Shown in pieces: positions 46,378 through 55,348 of a DNA stretch of 64,000 bases. Source of the stretch: Alphaproteobacteria bacterium. GTDB lineage: Bacteria; Pseudomonadota; Alphaproteobacteria; UBA2966. Both the position numbers and the translations under genes were made by a program. The stretch lies in assembly GCA_021296255.1 (NCBI GenBank), contig JAGWAU010000010.1, positions 2,880 through 66,879 of the forward strand. Direction: 5' to 3'. Position 1 is the first letter of the stretch. Every line of letters begins with the position of its first letter. Below the pieces are notes generated by a model, which saw only the letters and a program-made list of their open reading frames with translations, did not search any database and had not been told where the DNA came from.

Positions 46378-47144
46378 CGGAACAGGTCTTCCTGGGAATC
46401 CCGAATGAGCGCGCCGGCATCCGTCGGCGAGCCGGAAAAGGTCATTCCGCGGACGACGACAAATGGCGTTCCCTCGTCGGCCTGCCCTTGCAGAAGGGAG
46501 GCTGCAGAGGCGATTTCGTCCGCCAAGCCAATCTGCGTCACCTCCAAGGGACGTCCGAAGAGATCTTCCCGACCACGGATGTCCATCAGGGCTGGCAGCC
46601 CAGAGGACCCGAGAGCCACGCCCGTCGTGCCATTTCGCCACGCGCGGCCGAGACTGTCGTTCATGACGACCGCGACGGTCGCTCCACCGAGATCATGCAG
46701 CCCCTGCCGGATGCGTTCGCAACTCGCGTTGGGATCCTCGGGCAGGAGGAGGACCCTTTCGCCCTCCTTCTCCGGTCCCACGTTGGAGCGGTCGATGCCA
46801 GCGTTGGCGAGGACAAATCCCAATCGATGCACGACGATCAGGACCCCTTGGCGATAACGCAAAACACGATCGCTCTCCGACAGGATCAGCTCTACGAGTC
46901 GGGCGTCCTTGTCGGTTTCCCGTGCCAGCCCGAGCGCCTTTTCCGAGGGCGTCACTTCGTCAAGCACGAAAAACCGGTTCTCGGATTTGGAGACGACTTT
47001 CTGAGCGATAACGACGACATCGCCGTCCCGCAAGGCCTCGTTCGCGTGTGCAATACCTTCCGCGATCAGAGCAGCGATGTCGTCGCCGGGCTCCACAAGG
47101 GGAATGCCCGGCAAAGCGAACAGACTGAGAGAGAGTGGCGCCAC
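46374..47144 (-). CDS. cofE: Coenzyme F420-0:L-glutamate ligase (CofE)
   Basis: A 256-residue CofE, which adds the glutamate tail to F420-0 with GTP. ALPGIPLVEPGDD at the start, VVIAQKVVSKSENR, and NDSLGRAWRNGTTGVALGSSG are conserved. The nitroreductase-like C-terminal domain of mycobacterial FbiB is absent. GTG 47144 is preferred; a TTG at 47162 directly after the npdG stop is the alternative. It overlaps cofD by four bases. Confidence 0.92.
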   Translation of the reverse strand: MAPLSLSLFALPGIPLVEPGDDIAALIAEGIAHANEALRDGDVVVIAQKVVSKSENRFFVLDEVTPSEKALGLARETDKDARLVELILSESDRVLRYRQGVLIVVHRLGFVLANAGIDRSNVGPEKEGERVLLLPEDPNASCERIRQGLHDLGGATVAVVMNDSLGRAWRNGTTGVALGSSGLPALMDIRGREDLFGRPLEVTQIGLADEIASAASLLQGQADEGTPFVVVRGMTFSGSPTDAGALIRDSQEDLFR

Positions 47145-47162
47145 GTGGCTGCGACCCCGCAA

Positions 47163-47846
47163 CTATTGATCGGCGTCGCCACGGGACTCGCCGGTAATCC
47201 GAATTCCGGCACCGTCGATCTCGTAGGTTCTGTTCAGGAAGATCAGCACCGATGTCAGGGCCTCGGCCACCGCCGAGTTGTCCACGGGGCCCGCGTGCCA
47301 GCCCTTCATGCCGGCGGCTTCGACGAGTTCGAGCACCGTTTCACGTGCCGCCTCGTCGTTGCCGCTGACCAGGACGTCGCAATCGATATCGTGCTCAATA
47401 TTGGCCAAGTGGCCGGCCGCGACATTTTGAAAGGCAGAGACCACGCGTACATCCTCGCCGAGAAACTCCTGCGATCTGACCGCCGCAGACCCTTCGGGCG
47501 GCAACTGCACCCGGCTCACCTTGGGCGGCACGAGAGGTACCGTGACATCCACGAAAATCTTGCCTTGAACCGCGTCCTTGATGGTCTTGAGCATGACATG
47601 GTGATTGGCGAATGGAACCGTGAGGACGACGATATCGGCCGCCGTCGCCGCCTCTACGTTTTCCAGTCCGCGCACCGTACCCGAGAACCCAAACTCCGTC
47701 AGTTTGTTGGCCGCGTCCTCCGCCTTCTCCCTGGCACGAGAACCGATGGTAATGTCGTAACCTGCGTCGAGCCAACGGACGGCGAGACCCCATCCGAGGT
47801 CGCCAGTGCCGCCGAGAATCGCGAGGGTGGGTCCGGTATCAGTCAT
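47163..47846 (-). CDS. npdG: NADPH-dependent F420 reductase (NpdG/Fno)
   Basis: A 227-residue F420H2:NADP+ oxidoreductase. The NADP site is LAILGGTGDLGWGLAVRW followed by GSRAREKAED. VVLTVPFANHHVM and the SAFQNVAAGHL stretch are family-typical. It should reduce F420 with NADPH for the nearby LLM and PPOX enzymes. The ATG at 47846 has GGAGACGA just upstream. It is first in the F420 operon and divergent from the LLM gene at 48048, with about 200 bp of regulatory DNA between. Confidence 0.92.
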   Translation of the reverse strand: MTDTGPTLAILGGTGDLGWGLAVRWLDAGYDITIGSRAREKAEDAANKLTEFGFSGTVRGLENVEAATAADIVVLTVPFANHHVMLKTIKDAVQGKIFVDVTVPLVPPKVSRVQLPPEGSAAVRSQEFLGEDVRVVSAFQNVAAGHLANIEHDIDCDVLVSGNDEAARETVLELVEAAGMKGWHAGPVDNSAVAEALTSVLIFLNRTYEIDGAGIRITGESRGDADQ

Positions 47847-48047
47847 TTCGTCTCCATGCCCAGTCAGCGGGGTGCCGATTTCTACCATCCCGGCACGGTC
47901 TGGAATACACCGGCGACACCCCCCGATTCATCGGGGTCGGACTTGGAGTCCAACCCCATGTTACAGTCATGGCCAATGGGGCGTGACCTTCCTTTAACTA
48001 ATGGGGGACGGACGATTCGGAATGCTCACGGTTTGAAGGACAACGAC

Positions 48048-49031
48048 ATGGAATTCGGCTTTTACCTCCCGACGCGTGGACCACTCAGCACACCCGAGCA
48101 CATGACGGCGCTGGCCGCCAAGGGCGAGGAGCTGGGCTACGGCTACGTCGCCGTGACTGATCACGTCGTCGTGCCGCGCAGTGTGGAGTCCAAATATCCT
48201 TATACCGACCAGGGCGACTGGCCCGCGGCACGGTTCGGTGATTTCCACGACCAATTGACGGTTCTCGCCTATCTCGCCGGACAAACCAGCACTGCCCGCC
48301 TCCTGACTTCGGTCATGGTCGCGCCACACCGGGCACCGGTGCTCACGGCAAAGATGTTGTCCACGATCGATGTCTTGTCGCATGGCCGTCTTACGGTTGG
48401 CGTCGGCGCGGGTTGGTGCAAGGAGGAGTTCGAGGCAGTGGGGGCGCCACCGCATGCCGAGCGCGGCAAGGTCACCGACGAATATGTCCGCGTGTTCAGG
48501 GAACTCTGGAGCGCCGATAACCCGGAATTCCACGGCGATTACGCGGACTTCGCCGATATCACGTGCCTCCCCCGTCCCATCCAGCGGCCGGGTCCGCCGA
48601 TCTGGGTGGGAGGCGAAAGCAAGCCCGCCCTGCGTCGTGTCGTCCGGGTCGGCGACGGCTGGTTTCCCATCGCTCACAATCCGAACTTCCCCCTCGACAC
48701 CCGTGAACGCTACGAGACGGCCCTGGGCGATTTGGGACGTCTCGCCGAAGATGCGGGAAGGAGCATAGACGGTATCGAACTCGCCTTTTTCATCATGCGG
48801 TGGGGATCGGAACCCGGCGATCCCTTGCCGCCGATGGGCACGAATGATCCGGCGACGGACGGGAACCGCCGCCTCATGACGGGGTCGGCGGAGCAGATGG
48901 CGGCGGACGTCAAGGCGTTGGAACGACTCGGCGTCAAGGCGCTCACGCTGAGCTTCGAACGCTCGGGCCTTTCCGAAACCATGGATTGCATGGAAGCGTT
49001 CACCCGCGACATCATCCCGCTTGCAGCCTAG
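48048..49031 (+). CDS. LLM-class F420-dependent oxidoreductase (TIGR03619-like, copy 1)
   Basis: A 327-residue luciferase-like TIM-barrel oxidoreductase. MEFGFYLPTRGPLSTPEHM, TDHVVVP and VGVGAGWCKEEFEAVG are shared with the copies at 49078 and 52636. The RGPL opening and TDH are typical of F420-binding LLM proteins. The ATG at 48048 has GAAGGA upstream. Divergent placement from npdG supports use of F420H2. The substrate is unknown. Confidence 0.88.
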   Translation: MEFGFYLPTRGPLSTPEHMTALAAKGEELGYGYVAVTDHVVVPRSVESKYPYTDQGDWPAARFGDFHDQLTVLAYLAGQTSTARLLTSVMVAPHRAPVLTAKMLSTIDVLSHGRLTVGVGAGWCKEEFEAVGAPPHAERGKVTDEYVRVFRELWSADNPEFHGDYADFADITCLPRPIQRPGPPIWVGGESKPALRRVVRVGDGWFPIAHNPNFPLDTRERYETALGDLGRLAEDAGRSIDGIELAFFIMRWGSEPGDPLPPMGTNDPATDGNRRLMTGSAEQMAADVKALERLGVKALTLSFERSGLSETMDCMEAFTRDIIPLAA

Positions 49032-49077
49032 ACGGCAGGCGCTCAAGGCCGCCGAAGCGCAGGACGGAGAGACCTGC

Positions 49078-50061
49078 ATGAAGATCGGGTTCTATGTTCC
49101 CACGCGGGGACCATTGAGCACGCCAGAGAATATGTCGGCCCTAGCGAGGAAGGGCGAGTCGCTTGGATTCGATTTCCTTTCCATGACGGATCATCTGGTC
49201 GTGCCGCGAAGCCGAATCTCGGACTATCCCTACACGAGAGACGGTAACTGGCTGCCGGGACGCTTCGGGGATTTCGTCGATCAACTCACGGCCATGGCGT
49301 TCGTCGCCGGCCAGACGGAAACCGTCCGGCTGCTGACCTCGGTGCTCGTGCTGCCGCACCGGTCGCCTGTTCCGACCGCGAAAGCCCTCGCGAGTCTCGA
49401 CTATCTGTCCGGAGGGCGTCTCTCCGTCGGTTGCGGAGCCGGATGGATGAAGGAGGAATTCGAGGCGGTGGGCGCCCCGCCACACCCCGAGCGCGGGAGG
49501 GTCGCAGACGAATACATCCTAGTCTTCAAAGAGCTCTGGACCAACGACGATCCGGAATTTCACGGAGACTACGCGGATTTTTCCAACATTACGTTCGAGC
49601 CGAAACCCGTTCAGAAACCACATCCGCCGATCCTGATCGGCGGCGAGAGCCCGCCGGCCATGCGCCGTGCCGCGACACTGGGCGATGGCTGGATCCCCAT
49701 GGCCCATAACACCAGGGTCCCCCTCGATACGTTCGAGCGATTGAAGACGTATGTAAGCAAACTCCATGGACTCGCCGAAGATGCCGATCGCGACTCGACG
49801 TCGCTCCGGGTCACATGGTTCGTGCTGTGGTGGGGGACGGAACCGGGCGAGCCACTCCAACCGATGGAAGCCGACGAACCGTTCCCGGGTGGAGACCGGC
49901 GGCTCCTGAGCGGCAGCGCGCGGCAGATGAAGGACGACATGGCGGCAATGGAAGAAATCGGTGTCCAGTCCATCATCGTCAACTTCGAGCGGGAGACCAT
50001 CGAGGCCTCGCTCGAAGGCATGGAGGCGTACGCGGCGGAGTTCATCCGGAAAGGCACCTGA
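49078..50061 (+). CDS. LLM-class F420-dependent oxidoreductase (copy 2)
   Basis: A 327-residue paralogue of the upstream gene. It has nearly the same N terminus (MKIGFYVPTRGPLSTPENM), SMTDHLVVPRS, and the GCGAGWMKEEFEAVGAPPHPERG loop. The ATG at 49078 has GGAGAG upstream and lies 46 bp after copy 1. The two are best seen as a tandem duplication with separate substrates. Confidence 0.88.
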   Translation: MKIGFYVPTRGPLSTPENMSALARKGESLGFDFLSMTDHLVVPRSRISDYPYTRDGNWLPGRFGDFVDQLTAMAFVAGQTETVRLLTSVLVLPHRSPVPTAKALASLDYLSGGRLSVGCGAGWMKEEFEAVGAPPHPERGRVADEYILVFKELWTNDDPEFHGDYADFSNITFEPKPVQKPHPPILIGGESPPAMRRAATLGDGWIPMAHNTRVPLDTFERLKTYVSKLHGLAEDADRDSTSLRVTWFVLWWGTEPGEPLQPMEADEPFPGGDRRLLSGSARQMKDDMAAMEEIGVQSIIVNFERETIEASLEGMEAYAAEFIRKGT

Positions 50062-50190
50062 AGATCGAATCGGCGTAGAGCCGGTTGAAACCGAACCGCA
50101 GCGGCGCTACGTGGAGGGGAAAGCGGGCCCGCCCTACGGCACCGAACTCCCGCCGCGGGACGACCGCGAGGTCATGAAACTGGAAACCCG

Positions 50191-51006
50191 ATGAACGAAG
50201 TCTCCAAAGAGCCGATTCACGCTTACCACAACGAAGGATTCCTCGGCAGCAAGGACGCCCGGGCACTGCGAATCCTTTCCGAGTATCTCGAACCCAACAG
50301 CCGGTTTCAGTACCATCATGTGGGCGACACGATCGTTCTCATGGGTTCCGCACGGATCCTGCCGCGTGATGAAGCGCAAGCACGCCTGAAGCGCGCCGAG
50401 GCCGGTGACGGCGACTTGGGACGAGCGCGTATCGATCTGGAGATGTCCCGCTACTACGAGGCCTCTCGCACTCTGGCATCTCGGCTCACCGAATGGTCGA
50501 AGACGCTCGACGAGAGCGAACGCCGCTTCGTCATCTGCACGGGCGGCGGCCCGGGCATCATGGAAGCGGGCAACCGGGGGGCCTCCGAAGCGGGTGGCAT
50601 GAACGTCGGGCTCACCATCTCGATCCCCAGGGAGGAATTCAGGAACGAATACGTCACGCGGGAACTGGGATTCCATTTTCACTACTTCTTCATGCGCAAG
50701 TTCTGGTTCACCTATCTCGCCAAGGCCGTCGTGGTCTTTCCCGGGGGCTATGGAACCCTCGATGAGCTGTTCGAGATCCTCACGCTGCTGCAAACAGGTA
50801 AGATCCGGAAACACCTGCCCGTGGTCTTGTTCGGGACCGGGTACTGGAACGAGGTGATCGATTTCGAGGCGCTGGCCAAGTACGGCTGTATCGACCGGGA
50901 GGACATCGACTTGGTCTTCCGGACGGACTCCGTCGACGAGGCCCAGGACTTCATCGTACGCGAACTGACCGAGCACGCGATCGGAGAACCCGGCGCCACG
51001 CTGTAG
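50191..51006 (+). CDS. LOG family protein (TIGR00730-like, extended)
   Basis: A 271-residue Rossmann-fold protein. GGGPGIMEAGNRGA and VVFPGGYGTLDELFE are the lysine-decarboxylase-like/LOG signatures. LOG proteins release cytokinin-like adenine from nucleotide monophosphates or act as nucleotide 5'-monophosphate glycosidases. It carries about 70 residues before the core that the shortest members lack. The 129 bases before the ATG at 50191 have no recognised gene. Its role next to the F420 locus is not clear. Confidence 0.85.
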   Translation: MNEVSKEPIHAYHNEGFLGSKDARALRILSEYLEPNSRFQYHHVGDTIVLMGSARILPRDEAQARLKRAEAGDGDLGRARIDLEMSRYYEASRTLASRLTEWSKTLDESERRFVICTGGGPGIMEAGNRGASEAGGMNVGLTISIPREEFRNEYVTRELGFHFHYFFMRKFWFTYLAKAVVVFPGGYGTLDELFEILTLLQTGKIRKHLPVVLFGTGYWNEVIDFEALAKYGCIDREDIDLVFRTDSVDEAQDFIVRELTEHAIGEPGATL

Positions 51007-51058
51007 TAAGTACCGGTGCCGCCAGCGGAGGCTGTCCAATTCTCACCGGAAATCGAAC

Positions 51059-51628
51059 ATGAACCACGACCTCAAGCCATGGAAGCTTTTGGAATCACGG
51101 GAAGTCTTCGTGGTTCCACGGCGCCTGAGCGTGTCGGCGCATGCGGTGGAATTGCCCGACGGCCGGCGCTATGAGCCGTATTACCGCGTGGACCTTGCCG
51201 ACCAAGCCTGGGTCGCGGCCGTGACGAATGACGGTCGGTACATCTGCCAGCGCCAGTACAAGCACGGTCCAGGCCGCATTTCGTTAACCCTTCCCGGCGG
51301 GATCGTCGATCCGGGAGAGGAACCCCTTGCCGCGGCCCGGAGGGAACTTCTGGAGGAAACGGGATACGCGTGCCAACATTGGCAACATCTCGGTACGTTC
51401 TGCCGCAACAACAACCAGTATTGCGGAGAAGAACACTTCTTCTGGGCAACCGGGGCCGAGTGGAAACAGGAACCGGATCCAACGCCCAATCTCGAGGAAA
51501 TCGAGACCGTGCTTCTGACGCGCGATGAGCTCACCGCCGCCGTGGCTGAAGGAGAAGCGCCGGTTCTCGGGCATCTGGCCGGCATATTAATGGCACTCAA
51601 CCGGTCGGTGCCGGGTCCGGACGCGTGA
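51059..51628 (+). CDS. Nudix hydrolase
   Basis: A 189-residue Nudix enzyme of the ADP-ribose pyrophosphatase type. The Nudix box is GGIVDPGEEPLAAARRELLE then ETGY, with all key Glu/Arg residues. The region before it (QRQYKHGPGRISLTLP) is typical of ADP-ribose/sugar-nucleotide hydrolases. It follows the LOG gene by 52 bp. It probably cleans up nucleotide-diphosphate compounds. Confidence 0.9.
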   Translation: MNHDLKPWKLLESREVFVVPRRLSVSAHAVELPDGRRYEPYYRVDLADQAWVAAVTNDGRYICQRQYKHGPGRISLTLPGGIVDPGEEPLAAARRELLEETGYACQHWQHLGTFCRNNNQYCGEEHFFWATGAEWKQEPDPTPNLEEIETVLLTRDELTAAVAEGEAPVLGHLAGILMALNRSVPGPDA

Positions 51629-51664
51629 CGCCGCGTCCGGATCGTCCGTCCCGGAGTCGCGATC

Positions 51665-52111
51665 ATGCGCGAAAGGCCGCGGCGACGGCGTTCCGCCCGG
51701 TATTTTGCATACGGCTCCAACATGCATATGCCAAGCATGCGCATCCGTTGCCCACGAGCACGCCTCCTCGGCGCGGCATCGTTGCGGGATTGGGAGTTTT
51801 TCATCAACGCCCAGGGATATGCGTCGATCAGGCAGGTTCCAAACTCGACGGTGCATGGCGCGCTTTGGGCCATCGGACCGAGGGAAGAAACCGCCCTGGA
51901 TCTCTATGAGGACATCTCGGATCGCCTGTACGAGAGAATCTCGGTCGACGTCATGGCATCGGACTTCTGGCACGATGATGTCCTGACTTACGCGGCCACC
52001 GATCGACGGCTAGGCCGGCCCCGCGCTGGATACATGCGGATCGTCTACGAAGCAGCCACCAACCTCGGCCTGCCAAAGGACTATCGAGCGTTCCTTCGCA
52101 CCTATGGTTAA
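51665..52111 (+). CDS. Gamma-glutamylcyclotransferase-like protein
   Basis: A 148-residue GGCT-fold protein. RYFAYGSNMHM (residues 12-22) is the substrate loop, and E82 in ALDLYEDI is the likely catalytic Glu. Such enzymes turn gamma-glutamyl amines or amino acids into 5-oxoproline, which a HyuA/B-type oxoprolinase could open, though that pair is 48 kb away. The end (TTAA) is shared with the stop of the convergent PPOX gene. Confidence 0.85.
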   Translation: MRERPRRRRSARYFAYGSNMHMPSMRIRCPRARLLGAASLRDWEFFINAQGYASIRQVPNSTVHGALWAIGPREETALDLYEDISDRLYERISVDVMASDFWHDDVLTYAATDRRLGRPRAGYMRIVYEAATNLGLPKDYRAFLRTYG

Positions 52112-52533
52112 GCGCCGGGTTCCAAATTTCCCCAACTCGTCACCTGCGCGACGCGGATGGCGATCACGGGAAGGCTTCGCAAGGACATATCGCGCAGCTG
52201 CTGATATCGATCGCGGAGGATCTCCTGCGCGCGATCATGCTCGGTTCCGTCCTCGAGTATGTCGGCGGCCCCCCGCACCATCACCCAACCGAGCCACTCC
52301 CAGTTCTCGTCGTATCGATCGACGACCAGAGCCACCGCGGGATTTTCCTCGATATTCCTGATACGCTTCAGAGGCTGTCCCGTCTTCGGTTTTTCGTCGA
52401 TCGTGATGTATACGTTGCCCTTTTCCACCGCGTAGCACACGGGCACGACGTGCGGCTGACCGGCGGCTTCGGCAGTCGCTAGCCGGCCGACGCGATGACT
52501 TTCCAGGAATCCGCTTTGCAGCTCGTTGAACAT
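52108..52533 (-). CDS. PPOX-class F420-dependent oxidoreductase (TIGR03668-like)
   Basis: A 141-residue split-barrel flavin/deazaflavin-binding protein. The start LESHRVGRLATAEAAGQPHVVPVCYAV and IDEKPKTGQPLKRIRNIEENP match small pyridoxamine-oxidase-like proteins that use F420. The ATG at 52533 is used. It is divergent from the LLM gene at 52636 with 102 bp between and lies close to the F420 operon, both of which favour F420 over FMN. Confidence 0.82.
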   Translation of the reverse strand: MFNELQSGFLESHRVGRLATAEAAGQPHVVPVCYAVEKGNVYITIDEKPKTGQPLKRIRNIEENPAVALVVDRYDENWEWLGWVMVRGAADILEDGTEHDRAQEILRDRYQQLRDMSLRSLPVIAIRVAQVTSWGNLEPGA

Positions 52534-52635
52534 GGGTAGTACCGTACCACGGTCGGCGATTCCCAAGGCTTCGGAAGTTTGCCCGGGCGGTACCCGCGGT
52601 GGCAAAGTACTCGGAAGCCCACCAAGGAGACCGCG

Positions 52636-53583
52636 ATGCAGTTTGGTTTCGGACTTCCGACTCGGGGCCCACTCGCCAACCTCGACGGCGTGCGCACCAT
52701 GGCGACGCGGGGTGAAGAGCTGGGCTACGGCTATTTGACCGTTCCGGATCATCTCGTCATTCCGCGGACGTACGACCATGAGTATCCCTATTCCGACTCC
52801 GGCGAAATGCCGGGTGGAGGCTCGGGGGATTGTCTCGACCAACTGACCGTCATGACCTTCGCGGCGGCGATTACGACCAAACCACGGCTTCTCACTTCGG
52901 TGCTGGTCGTTCCCCACCGGCCAGCGGTCTTGACGGCGAAGATGCTCTCGACCATCGACGTCCTGTCGAACGGACGTATCAGCGTCGGCGTCGGTGCCGG
53001 CTGGATGCGCGAGGAATTCGAGGCGCTCGGTGCGCCGCCCCATGCCGAACGGGGCAAGGTCACCAACGAATACATCCGGGCGTTCAAGGAACTGTGGACC
53101 GAGGACAGTCCGTCCATGCAGGGAGATTACGTCAATTTCTCGGATGTCATCTTCGAACCCAAGCCCGTCCAGAAGCCGCACCCGCCGATCTTCGTCGGGG
53201 GCGAGAGCGGCCGGGCCCTGCACCGCACGGTCGAGTTGGGTGACGCCTGGTACCCCATCGGGGCGAACCCCAGGAACCGCATGGACACGCGCGGGCGCTA
53301 CAAGGCCAACGTCGAAAGGCTCCATGCGCTCGCGGCTGAGAAGGGTCGTGATCCATCCGCCATCACGCTGGCTTTCTGGGCCAATTGGGCCGGCGTGACC
53401 GAAACCGAGACCGACGACGGCAGCCGTCGCTTGTTCATGGGCTCGCCGGAGGAAATCGCCAGCGACATCGAATTCTTCCGCGAGATGAACGTCAGCGTGC
53501 TCAACTTCAATTTTCTCAGCCCGAGCCTGAGCGAAACGCTCGAGAAGATGGACCAATACGCGAAGGACATCCTCGCCCTGTAA
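52636..53583 (+). CDS. LLM-class F420-dependent oxidoreductase (copy 3)
   Basis: A 315-residue paralogue of the genes at 48048 and 49078. MQFGFGLPTRGPLANLDGVR, TVPDHLVIPRT and GVGAGWMREEFEALG are conserved. The ATG at 52636 has AAGGAGA upstream. It is divergent from the PPOX gene. The C terminus is slightly shorter than in the other two. Confidence 0.88.
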   Translation: MQFGFGLPTRGPLANLDGVRTMATRGEELGYGYLTVPDHLVIPRTYDHEYPYSDSGEMPGGGSGDCLDQLTVMTFAAAITTKPRLLTSVLVVPHRPAVLTAKMLSTIDVLSNGRISVGVGAGWMREEFEALGAPPHAERGKVTNEYIRAFKELWTEDSPSMQGDYVNFSDVIFEPKPVQKPHPPIFVGGESGRALHRTVELGDAWYPIGANPRNRMDTRGRYKANVERLHALAAEKGRDPSAITLAFWANWAGVTETETDDGSRRLFMGSPEEIASDIEFFREMNVSVLNFNFLSPSLSETLEKMDQYAKDILAL

Positions 53584-53695
53584 CGCGCCGTTCCGGAGCC
53601 CTGTTAACCGCAAAGGGGACGCGGTACACGGACTTCGGTTTTTCGACTCCTATCCCGGGGCCGCGAATACCCAATGGCCCCCGTGGCAACTCCGA

Positions 53696-54373
53696 CTACT
53701 GGTTCGCGGGAACGTAGTCTTCGAGGTAGCCGACCACCTCGCTCGCGGGGACGACGTCGGCATACTTCTTGGCCATATCGTAAAGGTTCTGGAAATGCGG
53801 GCTCTCGTGCACATCTGCGACGCACTCCTCGGGCACGATGGTGCGGTAACCGTGCTGCACGCTGTCGAGCACGGTTGAGCGGATGCACCCGGAGGTCGAA
53901 CCGCCGGTGACGATCACCGTGTCGATGCCGTACCAGACGCAGAGCGACGGCAAGTGCGTCTGGAAGAACGCCGACGCCCCCACCTTTCGGTAGATCACGT
54001 CACGGCTCCCGTCGACGGTCAGGCGGGGATCGAGCTCGGCCATCTTCGAGCCGATCTTTATGTTCTGCAGGGCGGTTGGGCTGTCGCTACGGGTGCCCCG
54101 CACGCCGCAGGCGTGTCGGTTTTCCATGTCCGCCACATTCCACCACACGACCGGTAATCCCTTTGACCGCGCAATCCCGCAAATCTCGTTGATGTAGTCC
54201 ATCTGCTTGGGATCGGTGGAATAGGCGGAGTCGTATTCCTCTTCGAGCGTGAAGGCGCTCTGCACGTCGACGTTGACGATCATGGGCTTGCGGCCAAAGC
54301 CGAATCTGCGCCGTGGCGGCGCCGACTTCAGATCCTCATACATCTGCCGGGCTGTCTTATTGGAGAGTTCCAT
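53696..54373 (-). CDS. Isochorismatase-family cysteine hydrolase (copy 1)
   Basis: A 225-residue amidase-type protein. The triad D36-K130-C163 is visible (VNVDVQ, YRKVGAS, TSGCIRSTVLD). The relationship to N-carbamoylsarcosine amidase and maleamate amidase is by fold and motif; the N-terminal helical segment (about residues 1-25) is longer than in simple nicotinamidases. It is the outermost gene of a four-gene minus-strand block ordered amidase-deacetylase-deacetylase-amidase. Confidence 0.88.
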   Translation of the reverse strand: MELSNKTARQMYEDLKSAPPRRRFGFGRKPMIVNVDVQSAFTLEEEYDSAYSTDPKQMDYINEICGIARSKGLPVVWWNVADMENRHACGVRGTRSDSPTALQNIKIGSKMAELDPRLTVDGSRDVIYRKVGASAFFQTHLPSLCVWYGIDTVIVTGGSTSGCIRSTVLDSVQHGYRTIVPEECVADVHESPHFQNLYDMAKKYADVVPASEVVGYLEDYVPANQ

Positions 54374-54418
54374 GGCTCCGCCTTTCCTGGGAATCCGACG
54401 TTGTTCGTGAATGGTCGG

Positions 54419-55342
54419 CTATGCTTGTTCCTTGCAGGTGTCCAGAATTTCCGCCCCCGTGGCGGGCCAGACGCCGTCATGCCCGAGAATGTAGTCCAAG
54501 GCCTCTTTGAGATACCGGGTCCGGTAAGGGTGTCCCATCACCCACGGATGCAGGGTGATCGACAGAATCCGCCCGCCGTATTGCCCGGCCTCGGCGTAAA
54601 GCACGTCGAACTGATCCTTGATCTGCTGCACGAATTCCGCCTCACGGTGGTGGAAGCGGAGCAGCACCTCCCGGTCGTCGAGTTCCACCGTGTGAGGCAT
54701 GGCGAAGAGATTGCCGTCCTTCGTCCTGAAGGGGTACGGCATGTCGTCATTGCACCAATCGCACTGGTACTCGATGCCGTTTGCGGCCAGAAGGTCGGGG
54801 GTGTTGTCCGATTCGGACTTGCCGATCGACAACCAGCCCCGGATCGGCTGGCCCGTCGTCTTGCGCAACGAGTCGACGCAACCCTTGACCCACCCGGCCT
54901 CCAGCTTCTCGTCCATACCCCCGTAGTGCATACAGCCCATGTGCACGCCGTGGGCCATGACCTCCCACCCCCGCTTGTTGATCTCTTCGACGATGATGGG
55001 ATAGCGCTCGCCAACCGCCGAATTCACTGCCACTGAGGCCTTGATTCCGAATTCATCGAAAAGCTTGAAAAAACGGAAAATACCGACCCGCAAGCTGTAG
55101 TCGCGATGGGAGTAATTCCGGTAGTCGGGATAGGGCCTGTTGAAGCCGCCGGGCGGCGGCACGGGCCCTCTCTCCATGTCCATCGGGAACCATTGCAGCA
55201 GCGGCGTGACCCACAAGGCCACGCGCGCGTCGTTCGGCCATGTAACGGGCTTCTTGCGGAACAGGATTTCCCAGTCGTAGCGATCGTGGTCCATCCCGTA
55301 GCCGCGGATCGGGTACCTGAGATAATCGTCGGGCAGGCTCAT
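54419..55342 (-). CDS. Polysaccharide deacetylase/allantoinase-type hydrolase (copy 1)
   Basis: A 307-residue NodB-fold protein of the PuuE/peptidoglycan-deacetylase-like group. NYSHRDYSLRVGIFRFFKLF precedes the catalytic face; EVMAHGVHMG and GWLSIGKSESDNT follow; LHPWVMGHPYR is near the end. There is no signal peptide, so a cytoplasmic small-molecule substrate such as a cyclic ureide or imide is more likely than cell wall. The ATG at 55342 lies six bp after copy 2. Confidence 0.85.
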   Translation of the reverse strand: MSLPDDYLRYPIRGYGMDHDRYDWEILFRKKPVTWPNDARVALWVTPLLQWFPMDMERGPVPPPGGFNRPYPDYRNYSHRDYSLRVGIFRFFKLFDEFGIKASVAVNSAVGERYPIIVEEINKRGWEVMAHGVHMGCMHYGGMDEKLEAGWVKGCVDSLRKTTGQPIRGWLSIGKSESDNTPDLLAANGIEYQCDWCNDDMPYPFRTKDGNLFAMPHTVELDDREVLLRFHHREAEFVQQIKDQFDVLYAEAGQYGGRILSITLHPWVMGHPYRTRYLKEALDYILGHDGVWPATGAEILDTCKEQA

Positions 55343-55348
55343 GGGGCG

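Noticed and set aside
46272-48047. Upstream open extension of the LLM gene
   Set aside because: It runs antisense through cofD, cofE and npdG; the true start at 48048 has a ribosome site and matches its paralogues.
50062-50190. Short open frame ending at the LOG start
   Set aside because: No start codon with a ribosome site and no recognisable product; only codon composition looks coding.
52534-53613. Upstream open extension of the PPOX gene
   Set aside because: It lies antisense to the LLM gene, and family similarity starts only at 52533.
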